Source of the DNA: an uncultured Rhodospirillaceae bacterium
Lineage (GTDB): Bacteria > Pseudomonadota > Alphaproteobacteria > Reyranellales > Reyranellaceae
DNA length: 54,194 nucleotides
Reading direction: 5' to 3'
Assembly: GCA_945952105.1 (NCBI GenBank)
Contig: CAMFGZ010000030.1
Location: 1-54,194 of the forward strand
The notes under the pieces are model-generated. The model was given only the letters and a program-made list of their open reading frames with translations. It made no database searches and was not told the origin of the DNA. Numbering within the stretch: position 1 is the first letter of the stretch; each line of letters starts with the position of its first letter. Of this stretch, positions 24,290 to 33,055 are shown piece by piece. A program made the translations under genes and the position numbers.

Positions 24290-27055
24290 TCAAACCCGCC
24301 CGTGGCAGTGCTTGAACTTCTTGCCCGAGCCGCAGGGGCAGGCGGCGTTGCGTGAGACCTTGCCCCAGGTCGAGGGATCGTTGGGGTCCACCGCACCGTT
24401 GGTGATCGGCCGCGGCCGGTGCAGCGTCGCCACGCCGCCGCCGTCGGGATCGGCCGGATCGTAGGCGGGGTCGTCGCTCATCGCCGAGGCCAGCGCGGGA
24501 TCCTCGTGCACCTCGTGCATGTTGGTCGGCATTTCCGGCATCGGCGGCGCTTCCATGCGGATCTGCAGCGTCGCCAGCAACGTGATCACCTGCTCGCGCA
24601 TGTTGGTCAGCAGGTCGCTGAAGAGGTTGAACGCCTCGCGCTTGTACTCGTTCAGGGGATCCTTCTGGCCGTAGGCCCGCAGGCCGATGCCCTGGCGCAG
24701 ATGATCCAGATGGAGAAGGTGGTCCTTCCAGTTCTGGTCGAAGATCTGCATCAGCACGCTCTTCTCGACCTGGCGCCAGACGTCGGGCCCGTACTGCGCG
24801 GCCTTCTGCGCGAACACGCGCTCGACGGCGTCGTTCAGGCGCGACTGGATCTCCTCGTCGGCGATGCCTTCTTCCTTGGCCCAGTCCTCGACCGGCAGGT
24901 CGAGGCCGAAGATACGCTGCACCTCTTCCTTTAGCTCGCCGACCTTCCACTGCTCGGCATAGACGCCCTCGGGAATGGTCCGCTTGACGAGCGCGTCGAC
25001 CACGTCGCGGCGCATGCCGGCGACAGTCTCGGACACGTCCTCCGTGCCCATCAGCTCGATGCGCTCCTTGTAGATCTCCTGGCGCTGGGCGTTCATCACG
25101 TCGTCGAAGCGCAGCAGGTTCTTGCGGATCTCGAAGTTGCGCGCCTCGACCTTGCCCTGTGCCGTCTCCAGCGCCTTGTTCAGCCAGCGATGGGTCAGCG
25201 CCTCGTCGTCGGCCATGCCCTTCTTCTGGACCCAGTCGAGCACCTTGTTGTTGCCGAAGATGCGCATCAGGTCGTCTTCCAGCGACAGGAAGAAGCGCGA
25301 CGCGCCCGGATCGCCCTGACGGCCCGAACGGCCGCGCAGCTGGTTGTCGATGCGGCGCGATTCGTGGCGCTCGGTGCCGACCACGAACAGGCCACCGGCC
25401 TCGCGAACGAGCGCGCGGTCGCGCTCGACGCCGGCGCGGATCTCCGCCTCGACCCGCGCCAGTTCGGCGTTGCGCGCCGCCTCGTCGGGGAACTTCGCGT
25501 TGATCTCCGGCACGCTCTGCTGCACCAGCATCTCGACGTTGCCGCCGAGCTGGATGTCGGTGCCGCGGCCGGCCATGTTGGTGGCGATGGTGACGGCGCC
25601 GGGACGGCCGGCCTGCGCCACGATCTGCGCTTCCTGGTCGTGGAAGCGGGCGTTGAGCACGTTGTGCGGGATGCCGGCTTTCTTCAGCGCTTCCGACAGT
25701 TCTTCCGACTTCTCGATGGACACCGTGCCGACCAGCATCGGCTGCTGGCGTGCGCGGCATTCGCCGATCAGCTTGACGATGGCGCGGGTCTTGTCGCCCA
25801 GCGTGCGGTAGATCTCGTCGTCGGCGTCCTTGCGGGCGACCGGCACGTTGGTCGGGATCTCGACGACCTCGAGCTTGTAGATCTCGGAGAACTCGGCGGC
25901 CTCGGTCAGCGCCGTGCCGGTCATGCCCGAGAGCTTGGGGTACATGCGGAACAGGTTCTGGAAGGTGATCGAGGCCAGCGTCTGGTTCTCGCGCTGGATC
26001 TCGACATGCTCCTTGGCTTCGAGAGCCTGGTGCAGGCCTTCCGAATAGCGGCGGCCCTGCATCATGCGGCCGGTGAATTCGTCGATGATGACGACCTGGC
26101 CGTCCTTCACGATGTAATCGACGTCGCGGGAGAACAGCTTGTGGGCCCGCAGCGCCTGCGTGATGTGGTGCAGAACCGACACCATCGTCGGCGCATAGAG
26201 GCTGATGCCCTCGGGCAGCAGGCCGTCGGCGCGCAGGATCTCCTCGATCGCCTCGATGCCGGCGTCGGTCAGAACGACGGTGCGGTTCTTCTCGTCCTTC
26301 TCGAAATGCTCGGCCTTGAGCTGGGGAATCACCGTGTCGGCGCGACGATAGAGCTCGGAGGAATCCTCGGCCGGGCCGGAGATGATGAGCGGCGTGCGCG
26401 CCTCGTCGATCAGGATCGAATCGACCTCGTCGACGATCGCATGATTGAAGGGCCGCTGGACCATCGCGTCCACGCGATACTTCATGTTGTCGCGCAGATA
26501 GTCGAAGCCGAGCTCGTTGTTGGTGCCGTAGGTGACGTCGCAGGCATAGGCCGCCTTGCGCTGCTCGTCGTCGAGTTCGTGGACGATGATGCCGACGGTA
26601 AGGCCGAGGAACTTGTAGACGCGGCCCATCCATTCGGCGTCGCGACGGGCGAGGTAGTCGTTCACGGTGACGACATGCACGCCCTTGCCGGGCAGGGCGT
26701 TGAGATAGACCGCGAGCGTGGCGACGAGGGTCTTGCCCTCGCCGGTCTTCATCTCGGCGATCTTGCCCTGGTGGAGCACCATGCCGCCCTTGAGCTGGAC
26801 GTCGAAGTGGCGCTGGCCGAGCGTCCGCTTGGCCGCCTCGCGCACCACCGCGAAGGCTTCCGGCAGGAGGTCGTCGAGCGTTTCACCCTTGGCCAGGCGC
26901 TCGCGAAACTCGACGGTCTTGCCGCTGAGCTGCTCGTCTGAAAGCTTGACCAGCTCCGGCTCGAGGGCGTTGATCTTCGCCACCGTCTTGTCGAAGCCCT
27001 TGACGATCCGGTCGTTGGCCGTCCCGAACAAGCTCCGGGCGAGCGCGCCAAGCAT
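24290..27055 (-). CDS. secA: Preprotein translocase ATPase SecA
   Basis: SecA powers Sec-dependent export through SecYEG. The 921-residue protein has Walker A MKTGEGKT (about 102-109), Walker B VDEVDSILIDEARTPLIISG, the helicase motif TNMAGRGTDIQLGG, and the C-terminal zinc-binding SEC-C tail with CPCGSGKKFKHCHG, which binds SecB and phospholipid. Length is normal. The ATG at 27055 has GAGG about 6 nt upstream, and a good promoter with a 5' hairpin lies above it. It diverges from the PPIase gene; the pairing of export ATPase and periplasmic chaperone is common in alphaproteobacteria. Confidence 0.98.
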   Translation of the reverse strand: MLGALARSLFGTANDRIVKGFDKTVAKINALEPELVKLSDEQLSGKTVEFRERLAKGETLDDLLPEAFAVVREAAKRTLGQRHFDVQLKGGMVLHQGKIAEMKTGEGKTLVATLAVYLNALPGKGVHVVTVNDYLARRDAEWMGRVYKFLGLTVGIIVHELDDEQRKAAYACDVTYGTNNELGFDYLRDNMKYRVDAMVQRPFNHAIVDEVDSILIDEARTPLIISGPAEDSSELYRRADTVIPQLKAEHFEKDEKNRTVVLTDAGIEAIEEILRADGLLPEGISLYAPTMVSVLHHITQALRAHKLFSRDVDYIVKDGQVVIIDEFTGRMMQGRRYSEGLHQALEAKEHVEIQRENQTLASITFQNLFRMYPKLSGMTGTALTEAAEFSEIYKLEVVEIPTNVPVARKDADDEIYRTLGDKTRAIVKLIGECRARQQPMLVGTVSIEKSEELSEALKKAGIPHNVLNARFHDQEAQIVAQAGRPGAVTIATNMAGRGTDIQLGGNVEMLVQQSVPEINAKFPDEAARNAELARVEAEIRAGVERDRALVREAGGLFVVGTERHESRRIDNQLRGRSGRQGDPGASRFFLSLEDDLMRIFGNNKVLDWVQKKGMADDEALTHRWLNKALETAQGKVEARNFEIRKNLLRFDDVMNAQRQEIYKERIELMGTEDVSETVAGMRRDVVDALVKRTIPEGVYAEQWKVGELKEEVQRIFGLDLPVEDWAKEEGIADEEIQSRLNDAVERVFAQKAAQYGPDVWRQVEKSVLMQIFDQNWKDHLLHLDHLRQGIGLRAYGQKDPLNEYKREAFNLFSDLLTNMREQVITLLATLQIRMEAPPMPEMPTNMHEVHEDPALASAMSDDPAYDPADPDGGGVATLHRPRPITNGAVDPNDPSTWGKVSRNAACPCGSGKKFKHCHGRV

Positions 27056-27081
27056 GAAAACCTCGATATTCTAATGACTTA

Positions 27082-27101
27082 GGCGGGCACATCGGCCCGC
27101 C
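27082..27101 (-). other. 5' leader hairpin of secA mRNA
   Basis: GGCGGGC (27082-27088) and GCCCGCC (27095-27101) form a perfect 7-bp GC stem with a 6-nt loop. It would lie at the very 5' end of the secA transcript predicted from the upstream promoter. It is not followed by a T-run on either strand, so it is not a terminator. It may protect the mRNA end or tune translation. Confidence 0.5.
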
Positions 27102-27111
27102 CTCCTCGTGA

Positions 27112-27140
27112 GAGATAGAGAGCGGGTCGGGGAGTGTCAA
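27112..27140 (-). promoter_or_regulatory. secA: secA promoter
   Basis: On the minus strand a consensus -35 TTGACA (27135-27140) and a -10 TATCTC (27112-27117) are spaced by exactly 17 nt. Transcription would start near 27105, about 50 nt before the secA ATG. Confidence 0.65.
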
Positions 27141-27311
27141 CGCAGCCCGCCGACGCAACCGTCCCGCTGCGCCGCCGGCAATCGCTGTGCAATCGTCGCG
27201 TCACCCGCCGGAAACGAAGGTCGCTCCCTCGAACGCCCCGCCATGGACGCAGGGCTCACGAAAAAGTGCCGCAATTCAAGGCCATCACGCCCCTTGCCGG
27301 GGAGGCGGCGC

Positions 27312-27339
27312 TTGCTTGGCCCGAGTGGGCCTGTGTAAA
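27312..27339 (+). promoter_or_regulatory. Weak candidate promoter for the PPIase gene
   Basis: TTGCTT (27312-27317) and TGTAAA (27334-27339) are 16 nt apart and end about 44 nt before the ATG at 27383. The match is only moderate. Apart from this, the secA promoter and the leader hairpin, the 327-nt divergent gap 27056-27382 shows nothing that I recognise. Confidence 0.35.
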
Positions 27340-27382
27340 CGGTTTGCGCCTTTCGTAATGGATGAATCTGCTGGAGTCCGCC

Positions 27383-28387
27383 ATGAACCATGACCTGCGT
27401 AACCTGCGCCTCGCCCTTCTGAGCGGCGTGGTCGCCCTCTTCGCGGGACCCGTTCTGGCCCAGACCCCGCCCGCGCAGGCGCCAAAGCCTCCGGCGCCCG
27501 CCGCCGGCCAGCCCGCGGCCAAGCCGCCGGCCGCCGCCGCGACCCCGGCCCCGACTGCCGTCAAGGACCCGGTCGTGGCGGTCGTGAACGGCCAGCAGAT
27601 CCGCCTGTCCGAACTCGAGATCGCCCAGCAGTCGCTGCCGCAGCAGTATCGCTCGATGCCGCTGCAGGCGGTGTTCCCGGCGCTGCTCGAGCGCATCATC
27701 GACAGCAAGCTGGTCGTCCAGGAAGGCAAGAAGAGCAAGACCAACGAGGATCCGGCGTTCAAGAAGCGCATGGCCTTCGTCGAAGAGCAGGTGCTGCAGG
27801 ACTTCTGGATCCAGCGCGAGATCGCGCGCCTCGTGACGCTGGAGAAGATCCAGCAGCGCTACCAGGAGCGCCTCAAGTCGATGCCGCCAGAGGAAGAAGT
27901 GCATGCGCGCCACATCCTGGTGGCCACCGAGGACGAGGCCAAGGCGATCATCGCCGAACTGAAGAAGGGCACTCCTTTCGACAAGCTCGCCAAGGAGAAG
28001 TCGACCGACAAGGCGTCCGGCGCCGAGGGCGGCGATCTCGGCTGGTTCAAGAAGTCGGACATGGTGAAGGAGTTCGCCGACGCCGCCTTCGACCTCAAGA
28101 AGGGCCAGACCTCGGAGACGCCGACCAAGACCCAGTTCGGCTACCACGTCATCTCGATCGACGACCGCCGCACGGCGCCGCCGCCGGCGCTCGAGGAGCT
28201 GTCGGAGCAGATCCGCGAGGAACTGGCGCGCGAGGCGATCACGGCCCAGCTCGACAAGATCCGCTCCGGCTCGAAGATCGAGAAGTTCAACATGGACGGC
28301 AGCAAGGCCGAGGCGGCGCCCGCCACCCCGGCCGCACCGGCCGCTCCCGCCGCCAAGCCGGCGACCCCGGCGACGCCGCCAAAGTAA
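27383..28387 (+). CDS. Periplasmic parvulin-type peptidyl-prolyl isomerase
   Basis: A 334-residue exported foldase. The signal peptide NLRLALLSGVVALFAGPVLAQ is followed by a Pro/Ala-rich linker, a SurA-like N-terminal helical region beginning PVVAVVNGQQIRLSELE, and a parvulin domain: HARHILVATEDEAKAI, FDKLAKEKSTDKAS, GGDLGWFKKSDMVKEFADAAF, TQFGYHVISIDD. The C-terminus is again Pro/Ala rich. GGAG about 7 nt upstream favours the ATG at 27383 over 27362. It should assist outer-membrane or secreted protein folding and sits divergent to secA and 105 nt upstream of argJ. Confidence 0.92.
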   Translation: MNHDLRNLRLALLSGVVALFAGPVLAQTPPAQAPKPPAPAAGQPAAKPPAAAATPAPTAVKDPVVAVVNGQQIRLSELEIAQQSLPQQYRSMPLQAVFPALLERIIDSKLVVQEGKKSKTNEDPAFKKRMAFVEEQVLQDFWIQREIARLVTLEKIQQRYQERLKSMPPEEEVHARHILVATEDEAKAIIAELKKGTPFDKLAKEKSTDKASGAEGGDLGWFKKSDMVKEFADAAFDLKKGQTSETPTKTQFGYHVISIDDRRTAPPPALEELSEQIREELAREAITAQLDKIRSGSKIEKFNMDGSKAEAAPATPAAPAAPAAKPATPATPPK

Positions 28388-28407
28388 CCACGCGGAATCC
28401 GCCTCAA

Positions 28408-28425
28408 CTAAAACTCACGTTTTAG
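28408..28425. promoter_or_regulatory. Perfect 7-bp inverted repeat between the PPIase gene and argJ
   Basis: CTAAAAC (28408-28414), loop TCAC, then GTTTTAG (28419-28425). The AT-rich palindrome lies 20 nt after the PPIase stop and about 70 nt before argJ. It could be an operator or a weak terminator; no clean T-run follows. Confidence 0.4.
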
Positions 28426-28492
28426 GGCGTTTCTGGTGTAGTCTCCGCCGCTGGCCGGCTGCGTTTCCGCAGCCGTGCCCCAGGGGAGAACC

Positions 28493-29731
28493 ATGTCCGC
28501 CAACCACGCCGTATCGCCGCTCGCCCCCAAGACGACGCCGACGCTGCCCCGCATCGCCGGCGTAAAGCTGGGCGTCGCGCGCTCCGGCGTGCGCTACAAG
28601 GACCGCGATGACGTTCTGCTGGCGGTGGTGCCGGCTGGCGCCACGATCGCGGGCGTGCTCACGAAGTCCAAGACCTGCTCGGCGCCGGTCGACTGGTGCC
28701 GCAAGAACCTGGCGCGCGGCAAGGTCCGCGCCATCGTGGTCAATGCCGGCAACGCAAATGCCTTCACCGGCAAGGTCGGCGACAAGGCGGTCGAGGAGAC
28801 GACGCGCTCCATCGCCCAGGCGCTGGGCTGCCCGCGCAACGAGGTCTTCATGGCCTCGACCGGCGTGATCGGCCAGCCGCTCGACTGGGAGAGGATCGCC
28901 GCCGTCGTGCCGGCCCTCATCAAGTCGGGCAAGGAAGACGCCTGGTCGTCCGCCGCGGCGGCCATCATGACCACCGACACGTTCCCCAAGCTGGCGACCC
29001 GCCAGGCCAAGATCGGCGAGCGCACGGTCACGGTGAACGCCTTCCTCAAGGGCTCGGGCATGATCGCGCCCGACATGGCGACGATGCTGGGCTTCGCCTT
29101 CACCGACGCCAAGATTCCCGGACCGGTGCTGCAGAAGCTGCTGTCCGACGCCGCCGACAAGTCGCTGAATTGCGTCACCGTCGACGGCGACACCTCGACC
29201 AGCGACACCTTCCTGATGGTCGCTACCGGCGCGGCGCGCCATGCGCCGATCGAGGAAGCCGACGACCCGGTGCTGATCGACTTCAAGCGCGCGCTCGACG
29301 AGGTGATGATCGACCTGGCGCAGCTCCTCGCCCGCGACGGCGAGGGCGCCACCAAGTTCGTGACCATCAACGTGACCGGCGCCTCCTCGAACGGGGCGGC
29401 CCGCAAGATCGGCCTCGCCGTCGCCAACTCGCCGCTGGTCAAGACGGCGATTGCCGGCGAGGACGCGAACTGGGGCCGCATCGTCATGGCGGTCGGCAAG
29501 TCGGGCGAGCGTGCGGATCGCGACAAGCTGCGCATCTCGATCGGCGGCGTGCGCATCACCGACCAGGGCCAGGTCGTGCCGAACTACGACGAGGCGCCGG
29601 TCGCGCAGCACATCAAGGGGTCCGACGTGGTGATCGACATCGATCTCGGCATCGGCCGCGGCCGCGCCACCGTCTGGACCTGCGATCTCACGCACGGCTA
29701 CATCGACATCAACGGCAGCTACCGTTCTTGA
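28493..29731 (+). CDS. argJ: Bifunctional glutamate N-acetyltransferase / amino-acid acetyltransferase
   Basis: ArgJ recycles the acetyl group from N-acetylornithine to glutamate, and in bifunctional forms also uses acetyl-CoA, in arginine synthesis. The 412-residue precursor self-cleaves before T197 in KGSGMIAPDMATML, where the Thr becomes the nucleophile. Other family motifs are VVNAGNANAFTG, ASTGVIGQPL and GEDANWGRI. Length is normal. The ATG at 28493 follows GGGGAGAA by 4 nt. The stop overlaps the TTG start of the Nudix gene. Whether it is mono- or bifunctional cannot be told from the sequence alone. Confidence 0.97.
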   Translation: MSANHAVSPLAPKTTPTLPRIAGVKLGVARSGVRYKDRDDVLLAVVPAGATIAGVLTKSKTCSAPVDWCRKNLARGKVRAIVVNAGNANAFTGKVGDKAVEETTRSIAQALGCPRNEVFMASTGVIGQPLDWERIAAVVPALIKSGKEDAWSSAAAAIMTTDTFPKLATRQAKIGERTVTVNAFLKGSGMIAPDMATMLGFAFTDAKIPGPVLQKLLSDAADKSLNCVTVDGDTSTSDTFLMVATGAARHAPIEEADDPVLIDFKRALDEVMIDLAQLLARDGEGATKFVTINVTGASSNGAARKIGLAVANSPLVKTAIAGEDANWGRIVMAVGKSGERADRDKLRISIGGVRITDQGQVVPNYDEAPVAQHIKGSDVVIDIDLGIGRGRATVWTCDLTHGYIDINGSYRS

Positions 29732-30177
29732 CCTCGTTCGAAGACGAGTGCCCGGGCGGCCCGCCGCCGCTCGGCGAACGGCCGCTCGTGCTGGTGGCTG
29801 CCGTCGCGCTGGTCGATACCGGCAGCCGCGTCCTCATTGCCCAGCGGCCGGCCGGCAAGTCGATGGCCGGCCTCTGGGAATTTCCCGGCGGCAAGGTCGA
29901 TCCCGGCGAGACGCCCGAGCATGCGCTGGTGCGCGAGCTGCACGAGGAGCTGGGCATCGAGACGGCCACGAGCTGCCTTGCGCCCATCGCCTTCGCCAGC
30001 CACGGCTACGAGAAGTTCCATCTGCTGATGCCGGTCTTCGCCTGCCGCAAATGGAACGGCACGCCCCAGCCGCGCGAGGGCCAGACCCTGAAATGGGTCG
30101 CGCCAATGGACCTCAACAAATACCCGATGCCGCCCGCCGACCTGCCGCTGGTCGGGCTGCTGCGCGATCTTCTCTGA
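29728..30177 (+). CDS. mutT: MutT-type Nudix hydrolase (8-oxo-dGTP diphosphatase)
   Basis: A 149-residue Nudix protein. The full Nudix box lies at residues 55-77 (GKVDPGETPEHALVRELHEE and following LGI), matching GX5EX7REUXEEXGU. VALVDTGSRVLIAQRPAGKSMAGLWEFPGG upstream is typical of MutT, which removes 8-oxo-dGTP. The most likely start is the TTG at 29728, overlapping the argJ stop in TTGA; no ATG lies before the conserved region. The argJ-mutT linkage is common in alphaproteobacteria. It converges on the membrane-protein gene with no gap. Confidence 0.9.
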   Translation: MTSFEDECPGGPPPLGERPLVLVAAVALVDTGSRVLIAQRPAGKSMAGLWEFPGGKVDPGETPEHALVRELHEELGIETATSCLAPIAFASHGYEKFHLLMPVFACRKWNGTPQPREGQTLKWVAPMDLNKYPMPPADLPLVGLLRDLL

Positions 30178-30993
30178 CTACGACAGCGGCGCGATCTGCG
30201 AGCCGGGGCGCCAGCCCACCAGGTCGCGGAAGATCAGCGCCTGTGCCGTCGCCGCGACGGCAGTGCCGCCGTAGGAGACGAGGAGTGCGGCGGTCCAGGT
30301 GATGACGGCGGCCGATTCGCCCGCGCCCAGCATGCCGCGCGCCAGGCTGAGCACGAGGAGCGTCGCCACAGTGGTGGCGATCGCTCCGCTGAAGAACACG
30401 AGGAACATGACGCCGATGATGGTCCAGGCATTGCCGCGGCTGTAGGCCCATGACAGGCGCGGTGTGAAGGGTTCGTCGATGGCCGTTGCGGCGAGTCCGT
30501 AGCTCACCCGCAGCGCCAGGATGATCGAGATGGTGAAGCCGAGCCCGATCGGCGCCGCCAGCGCCTGCTTGCGGGCGATCTCGGGGTCGGACGCTGCACC
30601 GGCCGCCAGCAGTTCGGGATCGACCGTTCCCAGCGTCAGCACGAAGGCGGCGAGGAGGATGAAGGTGAAGCCGCCGATCTTGATGAGATGGATGAGGAAG
30701 GCCATCTCGCGCGGCGACCAGCCGAGGCCGGGCAACCGGCCGATGTTCTGCGGACCCAGCAGGACGAAACGCTGCCAGGCCACCATGAACATCACGGTCG
30801 GCACCATGTCGGCCGCCTTCTCGATCAGCACCGGCATCAGCGAATCGCGGGCCACCAGGGATCCGACGAGCCGGATTGCCAGCGACGCGATCCACGGGAT
30901 GGTCACGAGATGGAAGAACAGCCCGAGGTTGGCGAAGACGAAGGCGAAGCTCTGGGCGACCAGTCCGCCGAACGAAAGTTTCCTTGCAGGCAC
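30178..30993 (-). CDS. Six-TM membrane protein of unknown function
   Basis: From a GTG at 30993, 271 residues begin VPARKLSFGGLVAQSFAFVFANLGLFF and contain about six hydrophobic segments, including FTFILLAAFVLTLG, TIIGVMFLVFFSGAIATTVATLLVLSL and AAVITWTAALLVSYGGTAVAATAQALIF. GGAG lies about 10 nt upstream inside the preceding gene. The start is 5 nt after the methyltransferase stop, so translation is probably coupled. The Ala/Leu-rich loops and the glycerophosphoryl-diester-phosphodiesterase-membrane-domain-like layout are only suggestive. I do not recognise the family. Confidence 0.72.
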   Translation of the reverse strand: MPARKLSFGGLVAQSFAFVFANLGLFFHLVTIPWIASLAIRLVGSLVARDSLMPVLIEKAADMVPTVMFMVAWQRFVLLGPQNIGRLPGLGWSPREMAFLIHLIKIGGFTFILLAAFVLTLGTVDPELLAAGAASDPEIARKQALAAPIGLGFTISIILALRVSYGLAATAIDEPFTPRLSWAYSRGNAWTIIGVMFLVFFSGAIATTVATLLVLSLARGMLGAGESAAVITWTAALLVSYGGTAVAATAQALIFRDLVGWRPGSQIAPLS

Positions 30994-30998
30994 GTCGT

Positions 30999-31913
30999 CT
31001 AGCTCCGTTCCACTTTTTCGCCGGCGCTGATTTCCGAGGTCCCCAGCGCCTCCGCCAGCCGCTGGGCGGCACTGCCCGGCTTGAGCGGCCTTGGCTGGGA
31101 GGCATGCGGCGCCCAGCCGTGCAGGAAGAGAACCTCGAAGCTCGCCGCGACACGGCCGTTCGGCCAGGAGAAGCGCTCGCCGTAGAGTTCGGCGGCGCGC
31201 AGCAGCACGGCGCGCCGCGTCAGGCCTCGGCGACGCCCCATCACGAGATTGCTTTCGCCCATCGCGCTCAGGTCGCGCATCAACGCGAGCGCGCTTTCGT
31301 ATTCGACCTCGATCGTCTCGCCGTCGGCCACCGGCAGCGCGAAGCCCGCGCGCTGCAGCAACCCTGCCGCATCGCGCAGGTCGGCGAAGGGCGACACGCG
31401 CGGACTGAGGCCGCCGTCGATCTCGCTTTCCGCCGCCGCCAGCGACTGGCGGAGTTGCCACAGGGTCGAGCCTCCCAGTAGCGCGCCGAGGAACAGGCCG
31501 TCGGGCTTCAGGATGCGCGCGATCTGGATCAGGGCGCCCGGCAGGTCGTTCACCCAGTGCAGGTCCATGGCGCTCAGGACCAGGTCGAAGCAGCCGGGCG
31601 CGAAGGGCAGGCATTCCTCGTCGGCGACGACGGCCGGGCCGCGCGCCCGTCGGGCGAAGCCGCTTCCGAGATCGGCGCGTACGAGATGCCCGACAATCGC
31701 CCGGTCACCGATCGCGGCGGCCACCTCGTCGCCGTGGCTCCCGAGATCCAGCGCCAGCGGAAAGGTACGGCGCACGTCGACCAGCCGGTCGACCAGCCGG
31801 TCGGCGATCTCGCGCTTCAGGAAGTCGTGCCGCTCCCAGTCGCGGGCAGCGCGCTCACGCCGCTGACGCAAGGTGGCGCGGTCGAACACCAGCAGGGGAT
31901 CAGGGCTCGTCAC
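30999..31913 (-). CDS. NDUFAF5/BioC-like SAM-dependent methyltransferase
   Basis: A 304-residue class I methyltransferase-fold protein. The N-terminal VFDRATLRQRRERAARDWERHDFLKRE and ALDLGSHG (degenerate motif I), the LSAMDLHWVNDLPGALIQIARILKPDGLF block, and LPVADGETIEVEYESALALMRDLSAMGESN match the NDUFAF5 branch. The mitochondrial member hydroxylates an arginine of complex I subunit NDUFS7, and alphaproteobacterial orthologues are common. BioC is the alternative name often given automatically. The start is the GTG at 31913; no good ribosome-binding site is seen. It is divergent to comF. Confidence 0.85.
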   Translation of the reverse strand: MTSPDPLLVFDRATLRQRRERAARDWERHDFLKREIADRLVDRLVDVRRTFPLALDLGSHGDEVAAAIGDRAIVGHLVRADLGSGFARRARGPAVVADEECLPFAPGCFDLVLSAMDLHWVNDLPGALIQIARILKPDGLFLGALLGGSTLWQLRQSLAAAESEIDGGLSPRVSPFADLRDAAGLLQRAGFALPVADGETIEVEYESALALMRDLSAMGESNLVMGRRRGLTRRAVLLRAAELYGERFSWPNGRVAASFEVLFLHGWAPHASQPRPLKPGSAAQRLAEALGTSEISAGEKVERS

Positions 31914-31994
31914 AGCGGGTATGTAGGGGGAAAGGGCGACGGCGGGTAGGGGAACGCCTTCCTGTGGGCGCATTTGCCCGTCCCAATCGGGATC

Positions 31995-32762
31995 ATGGTG
32001 CCGACGGGCGTGAGCGGGGCTTTTTCGAGCTTGGGACGGGCGGTGCTGGATGCCGTGCTGCCGCCGCTTTGCCTCGGCTGCAACGAGATCGTCGGCGCTC
32101 CGGGGGCGCTGTGCCCGCGCTGCTGGCAGGGCTTCTCCTTCATCTCCGCCCCGCAATGCGCCTGTTGCGGCACGCCGTTCGCGGAGGATCTCGGACCCGG
32201 GGCGCTATGCGCGGGCTGCCTCGCGCGGCGGCCTCGCTATCACCAGGCCCGCGCCGCGCTCGTCTATGACGACGGCAGCAAGCGGCTCGTCCTGCCGTTC
32301 AAGCATGGCGACCGCACAGACATCGCGCGCGCTTGCGGCGCCTGGATGGCGCGGGCGGGAGCGGAGTTGCTGGCCTCGGCGGACATCGTAGCGCCGGTGC
32401 CGCTCCATTGGCGGCGCCTATTCGTGCGACGCTACAATCAGGCGCAATTGCTGGCGCGCATCGTCGTGCGAAACGTCGCGGCCGACCGCAAGCCACGTCT
32501 TGTGGCCGACCTGCTGCGCCGGCGGCGATGGACCGGCTCGCAGGCCGGGCTCAGGGCGAAGGATCGCCGGACCAACGTCCGCGAGGCGTTCGACATCCAT
32601 CCCCGATGGCGTGCGAGCGTCCCCGGCAAGGCCGTGCTGCTGGTCGACGATGTCCTGACGACCGGCGCGACCGTCGAGGCCTGCGCGCGGGCGCTGGAAC
32701 GCGCCGGGGCGAAAAGGGTTGATGTCCTGACACTGGCGCGGGTCGTCCGGCCGGCGGTATAA
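31995..32762 (+). CDS. comF: ComF family phosphoribosyltransferase-like protein
   Basis: A 255-residue ComF-type protein. Cysteine pairs near the N-terminus (CLGC at 26-29, CPRC at 40-43, CACC near 55-58, CAGC near 72-75) form the double zinc ribbon. The C-terminal PRPP-binding motif is VLLVDDVLTTGATVEACA, preceded by VPLHWRRLFVRRYNQAQLLA. ComF proteins are linked to DNA uptake and single-strand DNA processing, but in alphaproteobacteria their role is little known. I use the ATG at 31995; a TTG at 31974 is an alternative. grxC follows 20 nt later. Confidence 0.9.
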   Translation: MVPTGVSGAFSSLGRAVLDAVLPPLCLGCNEIVGAPGALCPRCWQGFSFISAPQCACCGTPFAEDLGPGALCAGCLARRPRYHQARAALVYDDGSKRLVLPFKHGDRTDIARACGAWMARAGAELLASADIVAPVPLHWRRLFVRRYNQAQLLARIVVRNVAADRKPRLVADLLRRRRWTGSQAGLRAKDRRTNVREAFDIHPRWRASVPGKAVLLVDDVLTTGATVEACARALERAGAKRVDVLTLARVVRPAV

Positions 32763-32782
32763 TTCGCGAAAGAGGTTCACCC

Positions 32783-33043
32783 ATGGCCAAGATCGAAATC
32801 TACACTTCGCCGTTCTGCGGCTACTGCGCGCGGGCCAAGAGCCTGCTCGACAGCAAGGGCGCCGAGTACGAGGAAACCGACGTGATGATGGACGACAAGA
32901 AGCGCACCGAGATGCGCTCGCGCACCAATCGCACGTCGGTGCCGCAGATCTTCATCAACGGCCAGCATATCGGCGGCTCCGACGATCTCGCCGCCCTCGA
33001 ACAGGCGGGCAAGCTCGACGCGCTGCTCGCGCAGCCCGGCTAG
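32783..33043 (+). CDS. grxC: Glutaredoxin 3 (CGYC active site)
   Basis: An 86-residue dithiol glutaredoxin that reduces disulfides with glutathione. The active site is C12-G-Y-C15 in YTSPFCGYCARAK, where most GrxC have CPYC. The cis-proline loop TSVPQIFINGQHIGGSDDL is intact. A TATAAT hexamer at 32758-32763 lies just before, but has no -35 at a suitable distance. The order comF-grxC-nitrilase is the usual alphaproteobacterial one. Confidence 0.95.
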   Translation: MAKIEIYTSPFCGYCARAKSLLDSKGAEYEETDVMMDDKKRTEMRSRTNRTSVPQIFINGQHIGGSDDLAALEQAGKLDALLAQPG

Positions 33044-33055
33044 AGGACTTCCAGC

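Noticed and set aside
24240..26941. Long frames overlapping secA on both strands (797 and 583 codons)
   Set aside because: secA is certain, and both frames show Arg- or Val/Leu/Asp-biased shadow composition.
32758..32763. Perfect TATAAT before grxC
   Set aside because: It overlaps the comF stop codon and has no -35 at 16-18 nt, so I do not call a promoter.
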